DNA of 11,541 nucleotides from Bacteroidota bacterium (GCA_023459435.1 JAEWUL010000262.1:1-11541), one strand, 5' to 3'; positions 1-7,415 are shown, counted from the stretch's first letter. Program-made: numbers and translations. The notes: generated by a model not told the origin, from the sequence alone.

Positions 1-138
1 GTTTCAGCATATCCCGATTTAGATCAAGAAGCATTAAGAGTGATCGCAAAATCTCCTAAATGGAATCCCGGAGAAAATTTTGGTCATAAAGTCCGAGTTT
101 CCTTGCAAATGCCTATCCAATTTAAATTGGAGCAATAA
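1..138 (+). CDS. TonB family protein, C-terminal end (partial)
   Basis: The first 45 codons in frame 1 are open and end at TAA. They read like the end of a TonB C-terminal domain: an LDQEALRVI helix, then the P-K-W-x-P-G motif (SPKWNPGENFG), then a VRVSLQMPIQFKL strand. In this family the domain contacts TonB-dependent outer-membrane receptors and passes on energy from the inner membrane. Bacteroidota carry many such proteins, some with other N-terminal domains such as peptidase or sensor modules, so the upstream part cannot be known from here. The gene starts outside the window. A hairpin terminator follows, so it appears to be transcribed separately from mutB. Confidence 0.8.
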   Translation, partial: VSAYPDLDQEALRVIAKSPKWNPGENFGHKVRVSLQMPIQFKLEQ

Positions 139-145
139 TCCATGC

Positions 146-188
146 AAAAAAGAGAAAGTCAATAGGTTGATGAATTGATTCTCTTTTT
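146..188. terminator. Hairpin terminator between the TonB-like gene and mutB
   Basis: AAAAAGAGAA (147-156) pairs perfectly with TTCTCTTTTT (179-188). After a 2-nt bulge (157-158), TCAA (159-162) pairs with TTGA (175-178). The A-tract on the left and T-tract on the right would let it work in both directions. It lies just after the TonB-like stop codon and before the mutB promoter. Confidence 0.65.
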
Positions 189-224
189 ATTCCGTTTTCT
201 CACTTCTGTTTCAAAAAGTTGCTG

Positions 225-232
225 TATATTTG
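225..232 (+). promoter_or_regulatory. Probable mutB promoter, -7 element TATATTTG
   Basis: TATATTTG matches the Bacteroidota -7 consensus TAnnTTTG and lies 56 bases before the mutB ATG, just after the terminator. No clear TTTG -33 element is present at the usual 19-20 base spacing, so only the -7 half is supported. Confidence 0.5.
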
Positions 233-288
233 CAGATTATAAAAAAAAAGAAACATAATTATTATATATCTCTTAAAATCAACAACTT

Positions 289-2442
289 ATGCGTCCCGAT
301 TTTAGTAAAATAAGTCATCAGACTTCTCCAAAAGATAAAAAAAATTTCCAAAAATGGGCTCAGGATCATCAAATTGAACCCAAATGGCTTACTGCTGAGA
401 ATATTGCAGTGAAATCTGTATATGGGAAAGAGGACCTTGAGGGGATGGAACATCTTAATTATGCGGCAGGTCTACCTCCTTTTTTGAGAGGCCCTTATGC
501 AACCATGTATGTTCAAAAACCGTGGACAATCCGTCAATACGCCGGATTTTCAACAGCTGAAGAATCAAACGCTTTTTATCGTAGAAATCTGGCCGCGGGA
601 CAAAAGGGATTATCTATCGCGTTCGACCTAGCCACACATAGAGGATACGATTCTGATCATGACAGAGTTGTGGGTGATGTTGGAAAAGCAGGTGTCGCAG
701 TGGATTCCATTCTTGACATGAAGTTGTTATTTGATCAGATTCCATTGGATAAGATGTCTGTATCTATGACAATGAATGGTGCTGTTCTTCCTGTTTTAGC
801 ATTCTATATTGTTGCTGCTGAAGAGCAAGGGGTATCTATGGATCAGCTTACCGGAACCATTCAAAATGATATTTTGAAAGAGTTTATGGTAAGAAATACT
901 TATATTTATCCCCCATTGCCATCAATGCGGATCATTGCTGATATTTTTGATTTTACAGCCAAAAATATGCCCAAATTTAATTCAATATCTATTTCAGGGT
1001 ACCACATGCAAGAAGCAGGTGCCACCTGCGACATTGAACTGGCATACACATTAGCGGATGGTCTTGAGTATTTAAGAGCCGGAGTGAATGCAGGAATGAA
1101 TATTGATGAATTTGCACCCAGACTATCTTTCTTCTGGGCCATCGGGATGAACCATTTTATGGAGATTGCCAAAATGCGTGCAGCCAGAATGTTGTGGGCA
1201 AAGATTGTGAAACAATTCAATCCTAAAAATCCAAAATCGTTGGCTTTAAGAACCCACAGCCAAACTTCAGGTTGGTCATTAACAGAACAAGATCCATTTA
1301 ACAATGTAGCCAGAACATGTATTGAAGCCATGGGTGCTGTATTGGGCCATACGCAGTCTTTACATACCAATGCGTTAGATGAAGCGATAGCACTTCCTAC
1401 CGATTTCTCTGCTCGTATTGCCAGAAATACTCAAATATTTATTCAGGAAGAAACAAAAGTTTGTGCAGAGGTTGATCCATGGGCAGGTTCCTATTATGTG
1501 GAAACATTAACCAAAGAGATTGCAGAAAGAGCATGGGCGCATATTCAAGAGATCGAATCATTAGGTGGAATGGCAAAAGCGATTGAGACTGGTATTCCTA
1601 AAATGAGAATCGAGGAAGCTGCTGCCAGAAAACAAGCTAAAATTGACTCCGGTGTTGAATCTATTGTGGGTGTTAATAAATACCGCCTTGAAAAAGAGGA
1701 TCCTATTGAAACATTAGAAGTGGATAATACTGCCGTAAGAGATGCTCAGATCAGAAGATTGGCAGAATTGAAAATGAATAGAAATCAGGATGAAGTTAAT
1801 GCCGCACTAGAAGCAATCACCAGATGTGCTGAAACAGGCGAAGGCAATCTGTTAGCTTTATCTGTTGATGCTGCCAGAAAAAGAGCTTCTCTTGGTGAGA
1901 TCTCTGATGCAATGGAAAAAGTTTACGGACGTTATAAAGCAAAAATTAATCTTATTACAGGCGTGTATAGTTCAGAACAAAAAGATAATGCTACTTTCAA
2001 AAAAGCATGTCAAATGGCTGATGAATTTTCAGCTACAGAAGGTAGAAGACCTAGAATCATGATTGCCAAAATGGGACAAGATGGTCACGATAGAGGTGCA
2101 AAAGTGGTATCAACAGGATATGCAGATATTGGTTTTGATGTAGATATGGGGCCACTATTCCAAACTCCGGCAGAAGCAGCAAAACAAGCTGTGGAAAATG
2201 ATGTTCACGTTTTAGGTGTTTCCTCTCTTGCAGCCGGTCACAAAACCTTAGTCCCTCAGGTGATTGACGAATTAAAAAAACTGGGAAGAGAAGATATCAT
2301 TGTGATCGTTGGAGGGGTGATTCCTGCACAAGATTATGACTATCTCTATAAAGCCGGGGCAGCAGCTATCTTTGGACCAGGATCTATTATCAGTGACTGT
2401 GCCATTAAAATTTTGGAAATCTTAAAAGACCAAAGAAATTGA
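289..2442 (+). CDS. mutB: Methylmalonyl-CoA mutase, large (catalytic) subunit
   Basis: Adenosylcobalamin-dependent mutase interconverting succinyl-CoA and (R)-methylmalonyl-CoA in the cytoplasm, linking propionate metabolism to the TCA cycle. At 717 aa it has the usual length. The N-terminal TIM-barrel part has the substrate-site motifs RQYAGFS (Tyr84), [10 protein letters not shown] (Arg202) and [11 protein letters not shown] (Tyr238, His239), equivalent to Tyr89, Arg207 and His244 of the Propionibacterium enzyme. The C-terminal cobalamin domain starts near residue 587 and has the DxHxxG motif D598-G-H-D-R-G603, His600 being the lower cobalt ligand, followed by GVSSLAAGH and IVVGGVIP. The start MRPDFSKI is typical for the family; upstream is an AT-rich leader without Shine-Dalgarno. 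The small subunit gene (mutA), normally adjacent, is not directly upstream. No terminator was seen after it, so transcripts may run into the restriction-modification remnant. Its TGA stop shows that TGA is not reassigned in this genome. Confidence 0.97.
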   Translation: MRPDFSKISHQTSPKDKKNFQKWAQDHQIEPKWLTAENIAVKSVYGKEDLEGMEHLNYAAGLPPFLRGPYATMYVQKPWTIRQYAGFSTAEESNAFYRRNLAAGQKGLSIAFDLATHRGYDSDHDRVVGDVGKAGVAVDSILDMKLLFDQIPLDKMSVSMTMNGAVLPVLAFYIVAAEEQGVSMDQLTGTIQNDILKEFMVRNTYIYPPLPSMRIIADIFDFTAKNMPKFNSISISGYHMQEAGATCDIELAYTLADGLEYLRAGVNAGMNIDEFAPRLSFFWAIGMNHFMEIAKMRAARMLWAKIVKQFNPKNPKSLALRTHSQTSGWSLTEQDPFNNVARTCIEAMGAVLGHTQSLHTNALDEAIALPTDFSARIARNTQIFIQEETKVCAEVDPWAGSYYVETLTKEIAERAWAHIQEIESLGGMAKAIETGIPKMRIEEAAARKQAKIDSGVESIVGVNKYRLEKEDPIETLEVDNTAVRDAQIRRLAELKMNRNQDEVNAALEAITRCAETGEGNLLALSVDAARKRASLGEISDAMEKVYGRYKAKINLITGVYSSEQKDNATFKKACQMADEFSATEGRRPRIMIAKMGQDGHDRGAKVVSTGYADIGFDVDMGPLFQTPAEAAKQAVENDVHVLGVSSLAAGHKTLVPQVIDELKKLGREDIIVIVGGVIPAQDYDYLYKAGAAAIFGPGSIISDCAIKILEILKDQRN

Positions 2443-2503
2443 TTATATAAAAACTCAATAAAATATAAAAAAACTCTAAATGAACTCATAAACAAATAAA
2501 AAT

Positions 2504-3657
2504 ATGCTTAATTCTATTGACTTGTTTGCAGGTTGTGGTGGGATGACACTTGGATTTGCTTGGGCAGGCTTTAATTCTGTGCTTGCTTCTGATATTGATG
2601 AAAATTGCAGAAAAACTTTTGCAACTAATTTCCCCGAAATACCATTTATTTGTGGAGATATATCAAGTTTATGAAAGGATGATTTTGACTCAATTGTTTC
2701 TATGAAAGAAATTGATGTAATTATTGGTGGTCCACCTTGTCAAGGATTTAGTTTAGCGAATAAAAAAAGAAATATAATTTCAGAAGATCCCAGAAATAAA
2801 CTATTCTATGACTTTGTGAAAACTATAAATTGGTATAATCCAAAGGCATTTGTGATGGAAAATGTTAAAGGCCTTTTATCAATGGAATCAGGGAAAGTTA
2901 TAAATCAAATATGAATTTGAAAACTCTGGCAAGTTTGGATATGAAGTTAGGATAAAAATATTAAAATCTTCTGATTTTGGGGTACCTCAAACTAGAGAAC
3001 GAGTTATCATTATAGGAATTAGAAAAGATTTAAAATTAATACCAGAATTTCCAGAAAAGAAGTACCTTAAAGAGGTTACTGTTGAAGAAGCAATATCTGA
3101 TTTACCAATAATCAATTCTGCAGAAGGAAAAGAAAAAATGGATTATAATAAAGAGCCATTGAACGAATTTTAGTTATTCATGAGAAAAAATTCATTTTTT
3201 GTTTTTAATCATATTGCAATGAAACATACTAAAAGATTGATAGATAGATTTAAAGCTATAAAACAAGGAGAAAACCTTTTAGATGTATGGGAAACTCATG
3301 GTGCTGTCCAGAGAGGAAATCCAAATGAAAGATCAAATGTAAAGTTTAGTCAAAATAATTTGAAATTATTTTTTAGATAAACCAGCACCAACTATAGCTG
3401 CATCTTTTCAAAGCAATTTCATACATCCTTTCCTTGATAGAAATTTTACTGCACGAGAAGGAGCAAGATTACAGTCTTTCCCTGATAATTTTATTTTCGA
3501 AGGAATGAGAACAAAAATGAGTTGGGAAAAAGGATTGAGTCAGTATCAATAAATTGGAAATGCAGTTCCACCTTTAATGGCGTATGAAATTGCAGTATCG
3601 TTAAGAAATGTTTTGGAATTCGGGAATACAAGACAACCAAAAACTGGGATACATTAA
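2504..3657 (+). pseudogene. C5-cytosine DNA methyltransferase, broken (three stops, two frameshifts)
   Basis: Intact relatives put a methyl group on cytosine C5 to protect DNA from the partner endonuclease. Read across three frames, the family motifs appear in order: I (IDLFAGCGGMTLGF, from 2516), IV (GGPPCQGFS, Cys79 at 2738-2740, the catalytic nucleophile), VI (MENVKGLL), VIII (GVPQTRERVIIIG), a target-recognition region beginning near NHIAMKH, IX (REGARLQSFPDNF) and X (IGNAVPP). Lesions: TGA at 2672-2674 (codon 57); net +1 (or -2) frameshift between about 2880 and 2912; TAG at 3171-3173 where FQ is expected; net +1 (or -2) near the six-T run 3369-3374; TAA at 3550-3552 just before IGNAVPP, where relatives have Q. 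Removing two extra bases leaves 384 codons, a normal length. It starts 61 bases after mutB and its end overlaps the presumed endonuclease start. It cannot make a full enzyme. G+C is low compared with mutB. Confidence 0.93.
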
Positions 3658-4433
3658 ATCAGCAACAAAAAGATGCTCTTCCAATAATTGTTGATCAATA
3701 CTATACTTTTTTAAATTCTAACAATTCACTTGTAGGATATTCTGAAGATATAATAAGCCAAAGAACTACTCTATTAAACAATTACTACAATTTTATTCAT
3801 GAAAATTCATTTGATAATGTTTTTACATCTCAAGGAAAATTTAGACCTACTATATTAGAGGAATTTATGTATATTTTGTTCAAAGATTTAATAGAAAAGG
3901 TAAAAATTAAAATTGGAGAAATTGATCATTTAGTTAAAGTTGGAAGTTCTAGAGCATATACTAATTTATTTTTTTCAGCATCAAATTTTCATGAATTTAT
4001 TCGAGCACCACAAATCGGGATTAATGATAAAGATCAAGATTTTACAATATACAGACCTATAAATATTACAATCGGTGAATCAAATGCAATAGAAACAAAT
4101 CTGCCAATTATTGCAATTGAAAATAAAACATATATTGACAAAACAATGTTGGAAGGATCAATAGCAACAGCAGAAAAAATTAAATCAGGTAACCCATATT
4201 CTCAATTTTTTATTGTAACTGAAAATTATGACGTTGATTTAAAAGTTGATCCGTTTTATTCAAAAATTGATCAGATTTATGTTTTAAGGAAATCCAAAAG
4301 GAACAAAAATGCACCAATGAATCCAATATATGCAGATGTATTAATTGATTTAGTAAACAATGTCGAAAAGCATTTAAATAGAACATGGAGCGATGTTAGT
4401 GCAAAATTGACGAACACAGGAAAAATCTTATAA
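3608..4433 (+). pseudogene. Bpu10I-like type II restriction endonuclease, N-terminal frameshift
   Basis: The main open frame runs from 3588 to the TAA at 4431-4433, but its first ATG is only at 3867, giving 188 aa. The preceding ~75 codons look coding (for example RPTILEEFMYILFKDL runs into that ATG). A better original start is the ATG at 3608, in another frame and overlapping the methyltransferase end; a net +1 shift at the five-A run 3639-3643 would join it, restoring about 274 aa. The catalytic region resembles a PD-(D/E)xK nuclease: Asp of DQDF (4038-4040), then IAIENKTYID with Glu (4119) and Lys (4125), followed by KTMLEGS and GNPYSQF. I recognise these as the Bpu10I family pattern from memory. 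The target site cannot be read from sequence. A short product from 3867 would keep the catalytic residues but lack the N-terminal third, so it is probably inactive. Confidence 0.78.
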
Positions 4434-4997
4434 TAAAAAATCAATAAGTTTTTGTGTGGCAATTGCTCTATGGCTGATTCTATTTTTAAGTTCATCTCCC
4501 ATTTCAGCAAAAGTCTGGGTATACCCATCGGGAATAAAGATTGGGTCGTATCCAAACCCTGAGATCCCTTTTTGATCTTCAATGATTGATCCTTTGATAC
4601 AACCTTCGAATAAATATTCCTGATTATCAATGATTAAAGCGATTACCGTTCTAAAAAGGGCTTTCCTATTGGTTTTCCCCTCCATTTTTTGTAATACTTT
4701 CACAATATTATCTTCAAAGGAGCAGTGTTCACCGGCATAACGGGCTGAATAAACACCGGGTTCACCCTGCAAGGCTTCAATTTCAAGACCAGTATCATCG
4801 GCAAAACAGTTGCAATGGTACCTGGAATGAATATAACGGGCTTTTAAGAGTGCATTTCCTTCCAGTGTGGTTTCCGTTTCGGGAATATCATTGTAACAAC
4901 CCAATTCTTTTAATGAAATAATGGTGTATCTATCCCCGATAATATGAGTGATCTCCTCTAATTTGTGTTTATTGTTTGTTGCAAAAACCAGTTCCAT
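4428..4997 (-). CDS. rdgB: XTP/dITP diphosphatase (Ham1/RdgB family)
   Basis: Cytoplasmic enzyme that hydrolyses non-canonical purine nucleotides (XTP, dITP, ITP) to monophosphate and pyrophosphate, keeping them out of DNA and RNA. The 189 aa match the family length. Motifs: TNNKHK (7-12) at the phosphate-binding N-terminus, [20 protein letters not shown] (65-84) with the metal and catalytic acids Asp67/Asp68, GFGYDPIF (147-154) for the base pocket, and SHR (175-177) near the end. The start [10 protein letters not shown] is standard. It is the last gene of the minus-strand group, 83 bases after rpmF but behind a strong terminator; no TAnnTTTG element was seen in that gap, so its promoter is unclear. 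Its stop codon shares the TTATAA palindrome (4428-4433) with the convergent endonuclease remnant. Confidence 0.96.
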   Translation of the reverse strand: MELVFATNNKHKLEEITHIIGDRYTIISLKELGCYNDIPETETTLEGNALLKARYIHSRYHCNCFADDTGLEIEALQGEPGVYSARYAGEHCSFEDNIVKVLQKMEGKTNRKALFRTVIALIIDNQEYLFEGCIKGSIIEDQKGISGFGYDPIFIPDGYTQTFAEMGDELKNRISHRAIATQKLIDFLL

Positions 4998-5011
4998 GTT
5001 TTCAATTTTTT

Positions 5012-5059
5012 AAATAAAAAAACAGGTGATATAAAAAAATATACCACCTTTTTTTTTAA
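5012..5059 (-). terminator. Terminator after rpmF (possibly bidirectional)
   Basis: AGGTG-A-TATA (5024-5033) faces TATA-C-CACCT (5040-5049) around a six-base loop. On the minus-strand transcript the single mismatch becomes a G-U pair, giving a continuous 10-bp stem followed by a long U-rich tail (complement of 5012-5022). A T-run follows on the plus strand too (from 5049), but there the A-C mismatch weakens the stem. It separates rpmF from rdgB. Confidence 0.8.
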
Positions 5060-5080
5060 TTATTAACCTTTAAACTATAA

Positions 5081-5254
5081 TTAAATTTCTATAGCTTGTT
5101 TACCTCTGTAGTATCCACATTCTGGGCATATTCTATGTGTAAGAATAGCTGCACCGCAGTGACCACACGTGGTTAATTGAGGAGCTGTCATGAAGTCATG
5201 AGATCTTCTTTTGTCTCTCCTTTGTGCTGAGTGTCTTCTTTTTGGATTTGGCAT
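5081..5254 (-). CDS. rpmF: 50S ribosomal protein L32
   Basis: A 57-aa protein of the large ribosomal subunit. It begins MPNPKRRHSAQRRDKRRSHD, the hallmark basic N-terminus of L32, followed by a zinc-ribbon with CxxC pairs at Cys30/Cys33 (TCGHC) and Cys43/Cys46 (CPEC), then GYYRGKQAIEI at the end. It lies 20 bases after the DUF177 gene, the classic yceD-rpmF pairing, and shares that gene's promoter. A strong terminator follows. In many bacteria plsX and fabH come next; here they do not. There is no Shine-Dalgarno, as elsewhere in this window. Confidence 0.96.
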   Translation of the reverse strand: MPNPKRRHSAQRRDKRRSHDFMTAPQLTTCGHCGAAILTHRICPECGYYRGKQAIEI

Positions 5255-5274
5255 ATTATATTGTTTTTAAGTGA

Positions 5275-5835
5275 TTAATCATCAAGTTTTATATTTTTAA
5301 GGGCTTCCCAACGAGGATCAGCGATCTGATCAGAATCGTGAGACTCTTCAACGGAATATTGTGCAAGAGTATCCAAGAAATCAGGATTACAAGTTGAGTT
5401 GCCTTCTTCATCATCCGGATGAAGAATCTGAGTAGGTAAAGATAAAACGATGCTTTCATATATATATTGATACACATCTAAATCATACTCTTTTTCATTG
5501 ATCATCCAGATCTCATCATCATTCTCAAAATCTTCCGGTATGATTGGAACCAAGTTTACAATAAGTTGACTTTCAAAATCAATATCTAATGAAACAGGAT
5601 CCAGACATCTGGAACATTCTGCTGTTACTTTACCATTAAAATGGAAATCCAGACGTAGCATTTTGTCAGATTTATCCATATTTATGTTCACGGCAACAGC
5701 ACCATCGAGAATATCTGATATGTTGTTGTTATCAAAGAACGTTTTGTTGCAAACAATTGAAAATGAATACTTTCCGTTCGCTACGCCAGCTAATCTTAGT
5801 TTAAATTCCGATCTGTTATCTTGAGTTTTCAACAT
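5275..5835 (-). CDS. DUF177 (YceD-like) protein linked to L32
   Basis: A 186-aa cytoplasmic protein of the DUF177/YceD family, whose members are almost always encoded just before rpmF and have been linked to 23S rRNA accumulation and ribosome formation; the biochemical role is not settled. Visible hallmarks: the CxRC motif ECSRCLDPV with Cys74 and Cys77 in the middle, a following strand-rich acidic region (EDFENDDEIWMINEKEYDL), and the closing ADPRWEALKNI motif typical of the family. A further Cys lies at STCNPDF in an acidic loop. It heads the yceD-rpmF operon, with an excellent promoter 17 bases before its start codon, implying a very short 5' leader. Confidence 0.9.
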   Translation of the reverse strand: MLKTQDNRSEFKLRLAGVANGKYSFSIVCNKTFFDNNNISDILDGAVAVNINMDKSDKMLRLDFHFNGKVTAECSRCLDPVSLDIDFESQLIVNLVPIIPEDFENDDEIWMINEKEYDLDVYQYIYESIVLSLPTQILHPDDEEGNSTCNPDFLDTLAQYSVEESHDSDQIADPRWEALKNIKLDD

Positions 5836-5851
5836 GAATTATTTGGGGGTG

Positions 5852-5882
5852 CAAATATACAATTAAATTAGTAATTATCAAA
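5852..5882 (-). promoter_or_regulatory. Promoter of the yceD-rpmF operon
   Basis: Read on the minus strand, TTTG (complement of 5879-5882), exactly 19 bases, then TATATTTG (complement of 5852-5859). This is a full match to the Bacteroidota consensus TTTG-N19-TAnnTTTG. The expected transcript start is about 10 bases before the yceD ATG. It gives yceD-rpmF expression independent of pgk. Confidence 0.85.
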
Positions 5883-5884
5883 GC

Positions 5885-5908
5885 TTTTTCAAAAATATTT
5901 TTCAAAAA
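5885..5908 (-). repeat. Tandem 11-bp repeat TTTTTCAAAAA, twice
   Basis: TTTTTCAAAAA occurs at 5885-5895 and 5898-5908 with a TA spacer (13-bp period). Each copy is nearly palindromic. The pair fills the space between the pgk stop codon (5909-5911) and the -33 element of the yceD promoter. It could be an A/T-tract upstream promoter element, a protein site or a weak pgk terminator; simple AT-richness is also possible. Confidence 0.45.
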
Positions 5909-7102
5909 TTAATTTTCATCCAGTGCTTTAATACCTGGAAGTGTTACTCCTTCTAAATATTCAAGCATAGCACCACCTCCGGTACTAATATAGGAGATAA
6001 AGTTCGACATTCCATACTTGCTCACGGCGGCAATAGTATCACCCCCTCCAATGAGAGAGAATGCACCTCCCAAGGTACTGCCTGAAACAGCAATACTTAA
6101 AGCCTGTGTACCTTTTCCAAATTTGTCAAATTCAAATACTCCCACAGGGCCATTCCATAAAATGGTTGCAGACATATTGATGATATGGGAGAATTTCTGA
6201 ATTGTTTTTGGACCAATATCCATTCCAACCCAACCATCCGGAATATGATTTTCAGTAGTGATAAAAATATTGGCATTTTCATCAAATTTATCTGCACAGA
6301 TATTGTCAATAGGTAAATACAGATCAACACCTTTTAAATGTGCTTTTTTAATGATTTCTTTTGCAAGTGGGATCATATCCTCTTCCATCAATGAATCGCC
6401 AATTTTAACTCCCATTGCATTGAGAAATGTGTAAGACATTCCACCGGCTATGATTAAATTATCAACCTTATTTAATAAATTAAAGATTATATTCAATTTT
6501 GAAGAGACTTTAGAACCTCCGATAATGGCGGTAAACTGGCTTTTCTTTTCATCCAGCATTTTTCTTAAATTCACAACTTCACTGTATAGCAGGTAACCGG
6601 CAAATGCCTGTCCGGGGAAAAACTTGGCAATTGTAGCTGTTGATGCATGTTCACGGTGAGCAGTCCCAAATGCATCATTCACATAAATGTCCCCTAACCG
6701 GGCAATCGCTTGTGCAAAAAGCTCATCCCCTTTCTCTTCCTCTTTATGAAATCTCAGGTTTTCTAATAGAGCAATATCCCCGGGTTTTAATGCACTTACT
6801 TTTTGATCAATATCGGAACTTAAAACATCTCCTAAAAAATGGATCTCTTTTCCTAACACTTCTGAAACAGCGGATACAATATGTTGTAAGGAAAAAGATC
6901 CGTTTACTTCCCCTTTTGGTCTGCCAAGATGGGACATTAATATGGCAATCCCTTGATTCTCAATTATCTTATTGATCGTCTCTTTTGTCCGAAAAATTCG
7001 TGTTGTATTTGTTACTTCTAAATTCTCGTTTTGAGGAACATTATAGTCTACTCGAACCAATACTCTCTTACCCTTAAAGGAGGCTAAATCAATCGATTTC
7101 AT
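5909..7102 (-). CDS. pgk: Phosphoglycerate kinase
   Basis: Glycolytic enzyme moving a phosphate between 1,3-bisphosphoglycerate and ADP in the cytoplasm. Its 397 aa match the family. Motifs in order: RVDYNVP (17-23), SHLGRPKG (57-64), LENLRFH (113-119), NDAFGTAHREH (142-152), the hinge-region GGSKVSSK (195-202), the nucleotide-binding WNGPVGVFE, GGGDT (352-356) and STGGGAMLEYLEG (373-385). The stretch usually reading R-x-x-x-x-x-PTI has KETI in place of PTI (about residues 40-43), a small family deviation. The start follows from the conserved distance to RVDYNVP. It has its own divergent promoter; the downstream operon has another, so the two need not be co-transcribed. Confidence 0.97.
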   Translation of the reverse strand: MKSIDLASFKGKRVLVRVDYNVPQNENLEVTNTTRIFRTKETINKIIENQGIAILMSHLGRPKGEVNGSFSLQHIVSAVSEVLGKEIHFLGDVLSSDIDQKVSALKPGDIALLENLRFHKEEEKGDELFAQAIARLGDIYVNDAFGTAHREHASTATIAKFFPGQAFAGYLLYSEVVNLRKMLDEKKSQFTAIIGGSKVSSKLNIIFNLLNKVDNLIIAGGMSYTFLNAMGVKIGDSLMEEDMIPLAKEIIKKAHLKGVDLYLPIDNICADKFDENANIFITTENHIPDGWVGMDIGPKTIQKFSHIINMSATILWNGPVGVFEFDKFGKGTQALSIAVSGSTLGGAFSLIGGGDTIAAVSKYGMSNFISYISTGGGAMLEYLEGVTLPGIKALDEN

Positions 7103-7131
7103 ACATTTCTATTTTAGGTTTTTTAATGGGA

Positions 7132-7139
7132 CAAAGATA
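7132..7139 (-). promoter_or_regulatory. Probable pgk promoter, -7 element TATCTTTG
   Basis: The complement of 7132-7139 reads TATCTTTG, matching TAnnTTTG, 30 bases before the pgk start codon. The -33 position (complement of 7159-7162) reads TGAC, a poor match, so the call rests on the -7 element and position. Confidence 0.55.
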
Positions 7140-7208
7140 GGTATTTTTTTTGGAATAGGTCATATAAAAAATAGTAAATTGCAGCTGTTCAGGAAAATAA
7201 AAAAAAAA

Positions 7209-7240
7209 TTTGGAAATTTAAAAAACTCATTATATTTTTG
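7209..7240 (+). promoter_or_regulatory. Promoter of the exported-protein operon
   Basis: TTTG (7209-7212), a 20-base spacer, then TATTTTTG (7233-7240), fitting the Bacteroidota consensus within one base of spacing, with a poly-A tract just upstream. Predicted transcription starts near 7247, leaving a leader of about 200 bases before the ATG at 7455. Confidence 0.7.
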
Positions 7241-7264
7241 TCGTCTGAATCTAACATTGAACTC

Positions 7265-7369
7265 ATGAAAACTACCTTTACTCTTTGTCATAAAACACTT
7301 TACAGAAAGCTTCAGAGATACAATTCCAGAAAACTATACCTACTCAACTACTCATTCAAGTTTGGCTGA
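7265..7369 (+). CDS. Possible 34-codon leader ORF
   Basis: ATG at 7265 opens 34 codons ending with TGA at 7367-7369, about 18 bases after the predicted transcription start. The peptide begins MKTTFTLCHK and ends YSFKFG. It is basic, with four Tyr and three Phe, no clear signal peptide and no family I recognise. The context before the ATG (AACTCATGAAAAC) resembles the starts of the downstream genes. The stop codon abuts a hairpin at 7372. It may be a leader peptide, the relic of a gene, or chance. No direct proof of translation can be seen. Confidence 0.3.
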   Translation: MKTTFTLCHKTLYRKLQRYNSRKLYLLNYSFKFG

Positions 7370-7371
7370 AC

Positions 7372-7415
7372 CGGCTTTCGTTTGAATGGTTCCATGAAAA
7401 CGAAAGTTCCGTTTT
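7372..7415 (+). promoter_or_regulatory. Leader hairpin with U-tract, possible attenuator
   Basis: CTTTCGTTT (7375-7383) pairs perfectly with AAACGAAAG (7398-7406) around a 14-base loop. The outer CGG (7372-7374) can pair with CCG (7409-7411) across a two-base bulge, and four T follow (7412-7415). A competing hairpin is possible: GAACC (7368-7372) with GGTTC (7388-7392), which traps the left arm of the first stem in its loop. The two cannot readily form together. It could be a terminator for a short RNA or a regulated attenuator; the U-tract is short. Confidence 0.5.

Noticed and set aside
906..1370. A 154-codon open frame on the minus strand within mutB
   Set aside because: It lies wholly opposite a highly conserved coding region, shows no recognisable protein motifs and no promoter.
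2702..3380. Two independent small proteins at 2702-2914 and 3180-3380
   Set aside because: Both are fragments of the same methyltransferase (motifs IV-VI and the target-recognition region) and have no start signals of their own.
2504..3657. Stop-codon readthrough or an altered genetic code rescuing the methyltransferase
   Set aside because: All three stop types occur and there are also two frameshifts. mutB ends with a normal TGA, and neighbouring genes end at TAA, so no single recoding rule explains it.
2504..3700. Sequencing error as the full explanation of the broken cassette
   Set aside because: Homopolymer errors could explain the frameshifts, but three substitution-type stops remain, and no comparable defects appear in the other roughly 9.5 kb. 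It stays possible for single shifts.
2443..4440. Transposon or insertion-sequence ends around the restriction-modification cassette
   Set aside because: I looked for terminal inverted repeats and target-site duplications at both edges. Only a short shared TCAATAA was seen, which is expected by chance in AT-rich DNA.
4277..4630. A 117-codon minus-strand open frame across the endonuclease/rdgB junction
   Set aside because: It is out of frame with rdgB and overlaps two real coding regions; its sequence is the shadow of both.
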